64,000 nucleotides of DNA. Source: Thunnus maccoyii (Eukaryota; Chordata; Actinopteri; Scombriformes; Scombridae). The position numbers were made by a program, and so were the translations under genes. Shown piece by piece: positions 12,562 to 25,822 of this stretch. The stretch is taken from NCBI RefSeq assembly GCF_910596095.1, contig NC_056542.1:25064457-25128456 (forward strand), read 5' to 3'. The stretch's first letter is position 1; the number at the start of each line of letters is the position of its first letter. The notes beneath the pieces are model-generated. The model ran no database searches. It saw only the letters and a program-made list of their open reading frames with translations, and was not told the DNA's origin.

Positions 12562-15500
12562 GTATATTTAAGAGCTGCGATTGTAACCTCACTAGTGGAG
12601 TATAGGAGTGGAAGAGTGGAGATGATGGTGTATGAGCGTGAGATGGGCAGAGAGCCTAGAACTGTGCTTCATGGAGTGTACAAAGGAAGGGATAAATGAG
12701 TGGAAAAGACTTAACAAAAGGAGAGGAGAAGGGAAGGGTGAAGGAGCAAGGACATGTAGACGTGTGGTAGAAAAGGGAAGTAATGGCAGGATAGGCTGGA
12801 GAGAACTGGAGAGGAGACAAGCCTGACAAAAGCAGAAGAGCAGCGTGAAACAGTGGGTTCAAACAAACAGGCGATTCTTCAAGCTTTTCAGATAAGTAGA
12901 AAGGAGTATCAGATATAGAAAGAAAGAAGAAGCTAAATGAAGGAATAAAGCAGAGAGTGTAGAGACAAGAGCAAGAGACAAAGAATATGGAAAAACAGTC
13001 TGAAACAAAAAACAAAACAAAACAAAAAAAAAAACAAGGGACAGTCGGAGACAGGCCGAGTAGCGTGACAGAGCCAGAACAGAAAAGTCTTTATCCCTGG
13101 ACCAGGCGGAGCTGGAGAAGTGTCTCTACAGGGAGTTTGTATCCAGGGGACAAGAAAATACCCTTAACAAAATATGGCTCTTCAGAGGTTCTTTTTTTAT
13201 ATTTACAACAGAGCCTTTGGTGTCGGTTCTCTCAAACGTTGTGGTGCAACTGAAGATGATTCTTGTTTTCTTTGTAAAAGCTATATAAAGCTTGAACTTG
13301 TAACTACATAGAGGTCAAATAAAATCAGATCTGAACTGAATATTGTGTTGTAGGGTTGCAATTTATCATTCTTTTGATTATAGATCGTATTTTATTGGTT
13401 AAATGATTAATCTGTCCTAGTTTTGTCCGTGCCATATTCCAAAACCAAAAAATATTAAATTGAATCCTAATATATAAAAGAAGCTCGAGTTAGCATATGT
13501 ATGTTGATTCATTTCTACAATTTTTTTTTTTTTCAGCACTATTGTGTTGTGGAGCTTCTGAGTGAAAGTGCTCCTTTTCTCTTCTGTACTGAGGAATATA
13601 TGTTGATATATATATATGTTTTATGGCCACTCAGCTTTACACTTAACTGTACTTATCCACCAGTGCTTTGCCTTTGTCCTTTTTACAATGATTTGAATAC
13701 ACACCTCCAGCACTCACCTCCTGACTCCGCCTTACACTAATATTTGCTTTAGAAACTGATCTTCAAATAAAAGCAGAGGGGCGCCACCTCTCTTATACTC
13801 TCCTGCTCTCTGTTCCTCACCCCCTTCACTCTTCTCTCTCTTCTCTGTCTCTCCTCCACTCACCTTTCTAGTTTGCCCTCTTTGTCTTCTTTTCTCTGTC
13901 CCTGTCCTCGCTCCTGTTTCTGTCCTCTTCCTCTCCTCTATCCTCTCTACTCTTTGTGCGCCTCTCTCCTGAGGTAAATGCTCCTCTAGTGGTTGTTGGC
14001 CTGTTTCCCATCCTCTACATTCCCCCTTCTTCGCCTTGGGTTGCTGTGGAGAGGCACTGAGAGAGAAGCACTCGTCCTGCTCTTCTCTTTCTCCCTTTCT
14101 GCCAAACTCCAAATACCAGCAGCAGAGGAGGCAGACACATTTTCTTACATCCTCCTTTATTGTGATCCCTGAGTCTCAAAGGTCACCATCAGATTCCTTT
14201 CACACACAAAATGTTAGCTGGTACTGAACTCTAGAAGCTGAATCTTTACTGTAACATCTTTAAAGTCTGTCTTTCATCATTACAGCATTAGATTGTCACA
14301 TATTTACAGCTTAATCTACAGCAATATTTTCACTTATGTAGCCTTCGATTACTATTGCCCTTCTTCTCAAACAGGAGAAAAGTTGAGAGAGCTGACAGAT
14401 CATACTACAGCACAGGCTAAGCTGTAGCTTCAGGAAGAATTGTAATAGGCAAACTAATTTGCCTAGATACTCCCATACTGCAGGAGTCCAGGGCAGGGTA
14501 TGTTCAGATCACCTCTCAGATAAACAGTCAGTCAACCCAACTTGAATGTGATGTCATCCAAAATGGGGCATTTTCATGCCTGCATGTGTTGTGTTTTTGC
14601 TCACATGTGACTGTGCGTAAATGCCAGTTTGAAACGGTCTTGGGTGTGTTTGCTCTTCACTGTGGAGCGCTCTGAGCGGTGTAAGTAAGTGGAAAATCAC
14701 TGCTGTGTTATAGAAGGTGTGTCTCCTCATAGTACGCATGTTGCCTCTGCTGCTGCTGCTGCTTCAACATGGCAGTTAATACACTTTAGACACAGAGCAG
14801 CTCGGACAAAGCGTGGGATGTAATTGTGGTTGTCTGGAAATGTACTTGTTCATTAAGGATATGAGTGTGATTATTGTAAATCTGCTCTCAGTGTCAGGAG
14901 AGAACTCTATAAGATAAGAGAGCTTTTTCAGTTCTTAATAATTAGCAGGAATTGGAAAATAAAAATATCTCCAACAATGTAAAGCACATCAAAAAGAAAC
15001 ACAAAGCTCACCATCGATACACTAATGTACTCTAGAAATAAGATTAAAATGACATTACAGACAAGAATAGCTCTGGAAGGGAGAGCCCATGTTAATAATA
15101 TTTTCATGGATTTTTTTTGTTAGCAAGTCAAAGCAAATAAAAATAAATAAATCTTGACGGTCGCAGCAGGTGACTACATGTATATGGGGATGTACATAAA
15201 TTATTTTTAATGTAATTGGCCTGCGGTAGACGTTACAAGGCTTTTACATGGCAGCAGTGTAATGCATTACTCAGCACTTTGTACCCATCAAGATCAGATC
15301 GAGTTTCTGTGCATCTGAGTTCGAATGAGAGCGAGAGAGACCACTTTGTTCCCATCTTAGTTCAATCAGATTTCTCTCTTTGTCTGTGTGCTTCAGAGAG
15401 AACGGATGCGTGCTCAGTAGGAGTGATGAGTACGTCTTTGTGTGCTGAAGTCTTTTTAGTGCCCCTCAGAAAACACAGAAAGGCTAAATGTTGCTTCAGG

Positions 15501-15909
15501 TCTCTGTTGACTCTGTCGGCCTGTACGAGCCAGTTTGGAGAACCATAATTTCTTTCTAAAATGCGCTCACATACACACAGATTTAAAATTTGATTATTTG
15601 TACCATTGGGACTGGAGATAATGTCATTTACTCCATGTTAACACAACTAGAGCCTTCTTCAAATGGCCAGTCAACGCAGCACAGTTAGTTAATGTTTTCA
15701 TTCTGCATGCATGCATAAGTCAAACATAAAGCTGCAGATATTTAGGTTATACAGGTTTTATCTTAATTATTGAATGTGGCTATGGCAACTAAGTATGCAG
15801 TGAAAAATAATTAGTGCACATCAGTCTAATTACCGTCTTAACTCTTGATGATTTTGTAGTTGATATCACTGTCTGTTATCTCCTCAGGTAAACAGCCTCA
15901 AGCTTGAAG

Positions 15910-18900
15910 ATGTCAAAGATCTGTGCTTTGGTGTTGATGACACGTGAGTAAAACCCACTGAATCTAATTTCATTAAATTTTGTCACAAGTTTCTATTTAG
16001 TCATTCAGTTTGTCATCACTCGAACACTGTCGTTATGTTTCGTGATTAAGTTCTCATGACCTATCCACTCCCCACCCCCACCCCCCTCCACTTCCCACTT
16101 ACTGAGGAAATTCTGCTTGAAGTCTTGTCTTCCATCAGCATATTGCTCAACCATTTACATTTTTGTGACACTAAATAACATGTCAGACAGGAGAGAAAAG
16201 GCAGAAGGGTGGATGAGTGGTTGTCCTTGCTCTCTAAACTCTAAACTGTCTGATGTGATTATGTGTCCCATAGTGATATACTGTTGTTAGGAAAGTAAAT
16301 TCCCCTTTAGGTGAAGTGTCTCTACAGTAACAGTGTTGAAAAGGTGAGGGCTAGCTTCAGGTCTTGTAAAAGAAAAAAGACAAGGGGATGAGGAGGAAGT
16401 AAGATGAAACAGACAGAGGTTTATGTAACACTTTTAAACAGATCTGGTTTTCCAATAAACACAGCAAAGATTGAAGAGGTTTTTAAGAGGTACTTTATTC
16501 ACTGACACTCACAGTTTTATATGACCGTTCTTCATATCAGACATGGCACCTGTCTTTTCTCAAAAGTACCAGTAAGATATAAGTATCAGAAGCTACTACA
16601 ATATGAAGTTAATGTTAATTAAAATTATTATTTTTTTATTTTGACAGTTTTTAGACCGTGTGAATCTATACTATTTGTACATTCTCTATACTTTCATTTT
16701 CTCTCCAACCTTCATGAAGCCTAAATTACTAAATGAGACACATCAAGCTATGTTTCACTGCGTGTGTGTGTGTGTATGTGTGTAATGTTTGTCTCTCTTT
16801 CTGCAGTTGTCTCCCTGGTATTTGCAGAAGGGCAGAACTGTAAGGACACTTCTCACTTTCACAAATTCCTTCCAATCAATCAGTTTGAGTTTTAAGGTTT
16901 TGATTAGATTTCATTGAAAATTTTTTATCATATAATTGAGAGTAATGTTTGTTTTAAGTTGAAACGTAGTGACCTGATGGTCAGGCATGTCAATCATTAG
17001 TGAGAAAATCAAACTAGGCCATTGTGTGTGCTTCTCTCACTTTGTACTGTTGACTTTATTATGTCATTGTTTGATATGTAGATGTTACTCTGCATTTATC
17101 TGCGGTTCATACCAGCTTTTAACTGACCTATTTCATTTCTGTTCCTGCAGCTGAAGATGACCCATTTACCTTTGGTAATTCATTGTTTTTACCTAATTAT
17201 TATCATTATTATTTATAAATTAAGGGAAATAGGAAGATAATCTGTGTCATCGACAGTACTTGACATTTCATGGCTGTTAAGTTTACAAGAATAAAATATA
17301 CACATCATCTTTTACATGTAGATATCTGTATTGTGTGATAATTGTTTACTGCTTCTTATCTTGTTTTTTATCATGTATTACTGGGTAATTTGCTCATATG
17401 TTTCTTGACTGTGGTGACATTGACTTGACTTTTTTATATTAAACTTGTTTTTTTGTTAATTCTCTAATGGAAACCATGATCTGTTTGTGCAGACTACCAC
17501 AGACTGCGTGTTGGAGGCCTGATTCTAGCTGCTGTCCTCTGTCTCATTGGCATCACCATCCTGTTCAGTAAGATGCAAATTACGCACACACCTATATCAA
17601 CACATCCATAATCCTGTCATAAACAGTCTCCAACAATGTTCAAATGCATTCAGATGTCATATAGAGAGTCCATGCTTCTTTTCTCTTGCTCCAGGTGGCC
17701 ACTGCAGGTGCAAGTTCAACCAGGACAAGAGGTGATCCTCCATACAGTTAAACATGTAACACTTTTGTGTAGTTGCAGAGAAACATTTTTTAATATTATA
17801 TTGTAAAAGTTGAACTTATTACAAGCTTACCAAGTTCCAAAGATGGCAAAGCTTTAGTTAACAAAGTCACTGTAGATAGAAATCATAGAAGTCTACTGCT
17901 TTCTCTTCTCTTACTCTCTACTCTCTTCTCTTCTCTTTGCAGAAGGAGGACAGGAAGCAATGCTCAGCAGATGCTCAATGACCAAGGTAGTGTATATTCA
18001 CCTACCAGCAAACACCTATTTATAGCATAACCCCTATTAACTGTCATGGGTGTGAGAAACGGAAATTAGAGCATCTTTAGCTTCTGTACTGTGACGTATT
18101 GTCCATTGAAATGGAATATTTGAGCGGTGTAGTTACAAGAGGGATTTCAATCAAATCCTTTACATTTGATTGGACCCCTAAAAGCTTTGAGTTTAGCGTG
18201 ATACAGAGCTGCAGAGAGAAACAGAGCTACAGATGACTGTTTGCTCCATGCACATCTCCCTCACCTGCTGTTAGATCAGGAGGAGGACGAAGGAGAGATG
18301 AATTTATTAGACCTCAGCCACATAGTTCTATAAATGAAAACAAAGATTTTGCCCACTGATATCCAAACATGCATCTCTTCCTATCTCTCTCCTCATCGTT
18401 CTGTTAGCTGCAACGACCCACAAATGATGAAGTGAGGTTATATATGACCGGTGTGGCAAGCTACTTGCCCAAAGTCATATTTTAGTAGATTCATTTTTGT
18501 AAATGCCCCTGAGTTCAAGATGAGTCATCATACAGGAAGAGAAAAGACAGGGATTTTGATATAAAAACAAACACTTGACACTGATTTTTTGACATATATT
18601 TGGCATATAACAAAAGGTAAATGAACAATTAACACAGTGACACAGAATTAAAACAGGGGAAAAGTATTTTTCATTTAATGGGGCCTTTAAATCCACCCTC
18701 AACAGCCAAGACTGTGTTGACGACCAGAACAGCTGAATGAATATTAATTACTCATCAGTTTCACTGCAGTTTACTGTAACTAAGTCCTACTAAAGTGCTT
18801 ATTAACCCACAAAGGAAACTGTGTTTGTAGATGTGGTTTACTGTAAATGTCAATGGAAAAGATGATCTCCTATAACCACAGACACATGTCAAGAGCAGCA

Positions 18901-20212
18901 AGGACAACAACTAAAACCAGTGCAGAGAATATTTACCTTTCAGATTAACACACACTAGATATTCTAAAAATATATATACTGGTATTCCCACTTTTACTGT
19001 AATTTCTTTGCTTTCCAAACAAAAAAAATGCTACATATGTACTTGATATATAAGAAATGAAACCCTCTGGTCAAGTCTCCATTGTCTTACTAGAAAGCTT
19101 TTATTCTGGGCACAGGAAGCAGAGTGTACACTCGAATGTAACATACAGAATGCTTAGCATTCACAGTGAATATTCACGCTTTATACAGACATCCAACCCT
19201 TTGTGTAATAAGACAGTAATTCCCTGCAATCTCATTTGGTTACAGTGATGTTAGCTCTGAGATATTATTACAAAATGATCTGGAAATAAAATCAGTTTTA
19301 TCAATAAATAATTAAGTGTGGACTAATGAGCATTAAAACTGATTACAGTCTCTGCTTCCCGAGCCCAGAAGAAATGCTTTCTAGTAAGATAACGGAGACT
19401 TGACCAGAGACTTTAGTTTCTTCTACATCAAACTGTTGTACATATATGTATGTCGACATATGTAGCTTCTTTCCCTCTGAAACATTCAAGATTTCATCAC
19501 ACACTTGACCTTCTGCCAAGGTCTAAAGTTATATTTACTCTGTCCATCTGTTTCACTGTAAACAGCCTCATGTCACACACACACTAACACAGTATGGACA
19601 GCACACACAGTGCTGGGCTGAAATGCCATGGACCGCGCTGTTCAACAGGTGGTGGCACTCAGGGTGTCTGGCATACAGAGAAAGATGGAGGGAGAAGAAG
19701 GGCGGTGTGAGGCAACCATACTCCTTTTTTATACAGTGACGCAGCCGCTTGATCATATTTACACACAAAATAAGCATGATACAGCTGCAATGACATACTG
19801 AAACAAGCAGACTGAATATATGTGTGATATGATCTACCGTAAAGTGTTTGTCTTGTATCATGGGGAAGACCGTTTTTTTCAGATTTTTGAGGTTCAAGTG
19901 ATTAAAAACGCAGAAAAGTCAACCACTAGAGGGCGGTGTTGTTTCTGCTCCAGGAACTTGTAGATTCATGATGGAGGACCTATAGCTACTGTATGTACTA
20001 CAGTAAAACAGCTAACATGGATGAGCTCAGACACCCACTTCTTTCACCCCCAGATTATAACACAAACTTTCTGTTATGAAAGTCTCAAGCTGAGGAAACC
20101 CCTGATGACACAGAAGATGTCAGATGCTGCTGGAAAAGCAAGCTACAAGCTAGTTAGATTTTAGCAGCCCTGGTGTAGATAAAAATACATTAGTGGCCCA
20201 TATGGAAAAACA

Positions 20213-20296
<84 letters not shown>

Positions 20297-20705
20297 ACAG
20301 TATATAACCAACTCAGCAGGGGCCTACAGGGATTTACTGCACTCACTCACTCTGTCTTTCCACTGCTCATTATCTGAGCATGAGTGGCAGTGTGTTTCTT
20401 CTCCATCTCACTCACATAAGGAAAACCATGCATGTAGAGATTCTAACACACAGTATTTACCTCATTTCTCAGGGTTATAGGAGTTTGATGACTGTGAATT
20501 CCAGGTTATAATATCTAAATGAAAGACCAGTATAAAAAATGTAATAAATACTTCAATAGAGGCTTCACTCATCTCCAGTTTCAGGACTGTGACATGATGC
20601 TTTTTGTATGGTATCATGTTACTCATCACAAATTCAAATTAACCATTTGAATTTAGAAGCTCACTGTCTGTGTGTTTGTCCGCAGGTCGCGCTTGTGATT
20701 GCTAG
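15910..20705 (+). CDS. FXYD-family Na,K-ATPase regulator (phospholemman-like)
   Basis: Seven coding exons join in frame: 15910-15943, 16807-16839, 17151-17174, 17493-17567, 17695-17731, 17943-17986 and 20686-20705, giving 88 aa. Residues 1-18 are a signal peptide (MSKICALVLMTLVSLVFA). Then come acidic EGQNSEDD and the FXYD region DPFTFDYHRLRVGG, with Phe for Tyr in the motif. A membrane helix follows (GLILAAVLCLIGITILF), then a Cys/basic juxtamembrane stretch, SGHCRCKFNQDKRRR. The tail ends GRACDC, encoded by a separate exon after a 2.7-kb intron. DPFT and CRCKFNQ recall FXYD1/phospholemman, which regulates Na,K-ATPase, but the C-terminal phosphorylation motif of FXYD1 is absent. FXYD3 or FXYD6-like naming is also possible. 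Coding exons 1, 2 and 4 are 34, 33 and 75 nt with the same phases as in the upstream FXYD gene, so the two are ancient duplicates. Confidence 0.85.
19030..19466. mobile_element. Long-inverted-repeat DNA transposon relic in the last intron of the second FXYD gene
   Basis: The left arm from GCTACATATGT includes TCTGGTCAAGTCTCC and CTTACTAGAAAGC and reaches about 19106. It is mirrored by a right arm at about 19350-19466. The arms match at roughly 80 percent with small indels. No transposase frame lies between them, so this is a non-autonomous element of undetermined superfamily. Confidence 0.65.
20215..20294. repeat. (GT)40 microsatellite
   Basis: Eighty bases of perfect GT repeat in the last intron of the second FXYD gene, about 390 bases before the terminal exon. 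It should be highly polymorphic. Confidence 0.97.
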
Positions 20706-21452
20706 ACGTCACCCAGAACACAATGACTTCCCGAACCTGCAACCGACAGATCACAGGGGCAGAAGAGGGCAGCCGCACGTCGATTTGTAACACCCAACGA
20801 GAGGCTTTTGTTTTATCGTTACAGAAAGCAACAGGAAGTAGTTTGCTGTGTACCTATTGTGAGTTGTGATGTTTTCTGCCTGATGATTGAGCTACTGATC
20901 TGCGGCCTGCTCCTCTACACACACACACTCGGACATACACACACTTGTACACACAATTTTTGTCACTTTCATTTCAATCAATTGAACCTTTTTGTTGTTT
21001 AGAAGTTGAAACAGTTCTTCAACTTTTGAGAAATCCCACTGTAACAGAAATGAAATGTTTTGTCATTCATTGTTGAATTGTATTTGTGTTCATAGATTTT
21101 GATTGAACTGAAGGCGACTTCAAACAACTGTAACACAAACCTATTACCAAAAAAATTCCTTAAGTGTCCACATATTGTAGGTGGTGTCAATGTCTCACAC
21201 TACTTCTGTTGTCTGTATTGTATGTGTAAGATAAACATGGATGTAGATATTAGTTGCTTTTATTGTGACCAACCTAATCCACTGTCCCTGCTTTCATGTC
21301 AGATACATCAAATACAAATAGTCATATATTTAGAGCGGTGTTGATAATTCATGATAATCTTTTAATTCTCATGTTTAGCTTTATGGAGGAATGTAGTGGA
21401 TTGCACAGGTCAGAGATACAGAACGAGTCTGTCATGTTTCTATAAAAGAACT

Positions 21453-21489
21453 ATTAAAACAACTATGAACAATGGACCTTTCTTTAAAA

Positions 21490-21527
<38 letters not shown>
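21453..21527 (+). terminator. Candidate polyadenylation region of the second FXYD gene
   Basis: A variant signal ATTAAA at 21453-21458 is followed about 30 bases later by a TG run at 21491-21527, which could act as the GU-rich downstream element. No canonical AATAAA was noticed between the stop codon and here, so a 3' UTR of about 770 bases is proposed. Confidence 0.35.
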
Positions 21528-21530
<3 letters not shown>

Positions 21531-24500
21531 GTGCATGTGTGTATGTGTCCCTGATGAATGAGTGCAGTACTAATAGTAGTATTCATTTCAAAGTTGTATT
21601 CAATATTCCAGACTACTATCCAGTCACTGCAGTATAAGTGGGATAGTACTTATTCATCCCTCTGCAGTTATCGACATCTGAACACCACCACAGTATGCTG
21701 TAAATTGGATTTGCAAAAACAAAATGAGACAAAAACAGAAAGATATTGATGTTAAGAAAATCAGAAATTGTGGCCCTGTTAACACAGTTAAAGGTACTGT
21801 GTAGAGTTTTTGTCCTCCTGTAGCACTGTGGAGTAGTATTTCTTTAATGAGTGGGTCTTCTGAACGCAATGGAGGACACACATGTGCACAGTTACTACAA
21901 ATTCCTGCCAGTCGTTTCATCCACTGATCTGCGGCAATATGCCCACAGAAGAAGAGTTAGTAAAGATGGATATAAATAATGCAGGATTCAGCTCTGGATG
22001 GATTAGGCAGGTAGTAGGCTTGCATTAGCCTTTTGCCTTGCTTAAGAGACAACAAGGAAGAGGTGAGTACTGTGTTATAACATCATTAGCATCTTTATCA
22101 TTTACATTATTATGTTAACTGTTGGTAGAATTGCAGAAAAATAGACTGAAGTCCACAAAACAAAACACTACATCTGAATTGTGATCAATACTGATAAAGG
22201 CTTCTCACATAAAGTACAAGTACCTCAAAACTGTACTTTACTTTTAAGAAAAAAAAAAAGACAAAGATAGGCCTAAAAGAGGCTGTGTCAACCTTCACTT
22301 AAAAAGGTTTGTGTCCATATTCTCAAGATTTTTTATTGATCAAGGGGAACAAGTTTTTATAACAAACAATCAACAGGCAGCACAAACAGGTACATAAACA
22401 TAAAATGACCTTAAAAAAGGGAGTACAGTTAAACAGAAGTAGAGTGGGTCACAAGTACACTATTGTCCATGGCTGCAGGTCTTTGAGTGCTGTTCACTAC
22501 TCACTGCTTTAAGTGTTTTCAAGAAATTAAGCTTATATCCTTAGATATCCTGGGCTGCTTGTTCATTCGAAAAGTGTTGCTTCTGTAAAGTCTTGACTGA
22601 CTGAATTTTACATTGAAGATGAACAAGTTGTTTGTTTTTAGCTTTAGCAAACGTTGAGAGAGAAATACAAAAAACACTGATGAAGCAGTTAGTCGTCTCC
22701 CATATTCACATTTGAGGATTAACACAGTCACCTCTATTGATGTTTACAGATTGTTGTAGTTCGGGTCTGAGTGAACTAGCAAACCCTGTGTTAGTCAGTA
22801 AGGTTGAATTGAATCACCATTGGTAGCTTTGGTCAGGATAAACTGAAACTGAAGGCCACAAAATATTGCTGAATGGTCAGAAAGAAGAACTGAGAGGTGA
22901 GATTGCAGTTGAGGCCACCGCTGTAATAACGATATAGCTACTTTGGCAACATTGCTTCAGAACTTTCTTGCCTAATTTTATTTCTATGAGTGCTCCAACT
23001 ACAGTTACATCCATAAAATATCTAATCTATCTAATAATATATAGTCATTGTCATGTGAAGGAAAAACTGATTATAAATGGGTTATTATGAAGGCTTGAGG
23101 AACTTGAGATGTGCTGACTTTGAAGACAGTGCAAACCACAAAATGATTTGTATGTCAAAAATGACTCATAAATAAACTAAGATAAATGCTGTCACACTCT
23201 ATAAATTGTTTTGTGTGTCTTTTTAAGTCTGTAGACTGTAAAAAAAACAAAAAAAACATGATCAGCCTTTTCATACATGTTAATTAAAAGACTCTCTTAG
23301 CTCATCATTCAGGGACCCATTTCATATAGTCCAGCTTTCAGACTTCTACTATAATGTGACTGTTTGGATGCTTTACAGATAGAGTAGGGAAAAACAATGA
23401 GGGGGAGAGGCAGACAGCTTTTCACTATTACAGGTTATCCACTACATATGCTTTAGCCTTTCCAACACTGCCACCTTCTGTTTGGTTTTATACATTTTTT
23501 TTTTCACTTTGAAGTGTCAATGCAAACATATGTCCTTGTGGGCTTTTAGATGGAATCAATTGGACTATTAAATAGAGTGGATGTTTAATATTTACCTATG
23601 GTACTTAAAGGACATTATCAACTTACTGTATGCATTACTTTAGCCTGTTGAAATAAGACGTGAAACTACAGGAAGTCTCTCAGCATTCACCTCCCAAGTC
23701 AAGGTGGACAAAACAGCAGCATGGCCAGACTAACCTGTTAGGGCGGCCCTAATGACTCCAAATTCCTGCTCTCTCTCTGCATTGTTTTTGTCATTTCTGA
23801 GTTTCCATCTACACAGTGCACAAAGCAGACTGCGTATGGCAGGTTAATTATGTGCCAAGGTCCCCATCTCCAAACTGCTCGGTCCACAGGAGGTGGTGAT
23901 GGAGGTGTTTACTAAAGTCCTGCAGGGCTTCTGGTTGCCTCCGTCAAACACGTCCTTCGACATGCCGTCGCAGCAGCTCTGTAAAAAAAATGTTGGAGTT
24001 ACTCAGGCTGTTCTGGACCGGGTGTCTGTACACCATTCTGCATCAGGTCACCTTCTCACGCTCCATCAGAGACGTTGTGGTCCTGTCTATCCAGGAGAAG
24101 GTGGACTTCCCGCCATCACTGCCATCCAGACGTGTTTAACCATCAACCAGGATGAACCAGCTGAGCAGCCAGCACCTCACCCAGAACAAGACTCTGCCAG
24201 TCAAGCCAAAAAGAGGGAGGGTGGAATCAGATGTTTGAAACAGCCATATATAACATGAAATCAAGGAGCCCAAATGATACTGGATTTTTTGGGCAAGTAC
24301 TGATATTAAGATCCAAAAATCTGATGATGATATATTGACCTATAGCAATAATTTTATACTTTAATTAAATGTGTTTGTAAGCCACCATTTTACAGTTGAA
24401 AAATAATATTTGCTCTCTGGTGGACAAACTGTGTTACAGCAACGCCATTTCTGAATAATTTCAAATATATCTTTGGCATTTCTGTACTAATAATTTCTTG

Positions 24501-25766
24501 TTACTTCGACATAGTCGACATATACACTGATGCTGATATGAGCTGATATCAGACGATTTATGAACCTGACTCCGAATAAATAGACAGAAAAGGTAACAAA
24601 TGAGCCTTTTGAGGCACAGAGAAACTTTTCATGTGAAATAAAACTTTTGATGTATCCACGTTTCTTTAGGAATTTTATGGTTTTACATTACAGTATATTT
24701 TTCATTGCACACACCATGTGCTCATTGAATGAAGGTATCACTGATCAGTATTCAGTTCATGTTGGGTTGAAAAAACTTGTTATTGCTATTGAAATGTTGG
24801 TCACGACATCCTGTTAAGAGTCTTTGTAAGAGTTACAAATCATGAGTCACTGACTGCCATCTTGCATATCAATGTGTTTAGTTTCTGCAGACTTCATGAC
24901 TCCTAAGTGTGCTGCTTTGTGACAAAACCAGAGGTGAGGAAACATCAGACAGCTTCAACTAGATTTTTTATATGTTCTGTGAAAAAGAAATCCTGAACAG
25001 AGTGTTGATTATACAATATGAAAACCATAGAAGGTCAAAATATGGAGGTCTGGGTCACCCTGGTGGCCTAAGGATCTAAGGTGCCAGCAACAACCCCACT
25101 TCCAGTCATTTCTCTTTCTCTTTGCTGTCTTTCTCTTAAGCTAAAAGCTTATTTTTATTGTGGTCCTTTCAAGAAACCACAATGGAAATAAGCTTTACGA
25201 TGGTTTGCTCCTTGAGCTTTTAAAATGAGCTTTGCAATTTATTCATTAGGAAGGAAATTATTTCTACATATTTTTGAGCAACACTCAATGTAAACATAAC
25301 ATTTGATTGTTTTCAAGAAAACTCCACACGGTACCTTTTCCACACAGGTGTTTTCAGTTAAAAGCTGATACCTGGCCACAGTTATGGTGGGGATTACACG
25401 ATGTTACCAAACTCCATTAGATTGACTGTAATTATTTCAATTAGGTAAAGAATCTGCTATATGATTGAGGGATCTTGTTTATTTTATTTTATTTTATTTC
25501 ATCTTATATGTTTAGTTTATTTGCCTGATTTAATTTTTTTTTTAATCTGTATATAATTGTCTATGACGTGCCACATGCATGAGATTTGATTTCTATTTAT
25601 GCATTGGACATAAGTCGTTTTTTATTTGAATTAAATTGAATTGAATTGAATTGAATTTATTCCGTGTAGTATGATGACTCATACGTGTAGCTCCCTCTGC
25701 CGGGATGTACCTGTTGTATCAGTAATGGACGTCTATATCTATGTCCACCTGTTATGGATTATGTTG

Positions 25767-25822
25767 ATTGCCATCATACACACTGAGGAAGGGCATCTGC
25801 CTCGAAACGTCCGAGTGGCAAT
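25767..25822 (+). other. Hammerhead-ribozyme-like motif, possible Penelope-like element remnant
   Basis: CTGAGGA at 25783 matches the conserved CUGANGA box. A GGGC/GCCT stem with a four-base loop follows, then CGAAACGTC at 25803-25811, matching GAAAC plus the GUC cleavage triplet. The flanks ATTGCCA (25767) and TGGCAAT (25816) are perfect 7-bp complements that would form outer stem I. Penelope-like retroelements are known to carry such minimal hammerheads. The base pairs next to the core in stems I and II are poor, so this copy may be inactive. Confidence 0.4.

Noticed and set aside
13732-14112. 126-codon minus-strand Arg/Glu-rich open frame
   Set aside because: It arises from a CT/GA-rich intronic patch, with no domain and no splice partners.
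23893-24258. Annotating this frame as a protein-coding gene
   Set aside because: No recognised family, no flanking splice logic and an apparent frame change; kept only as a finding.
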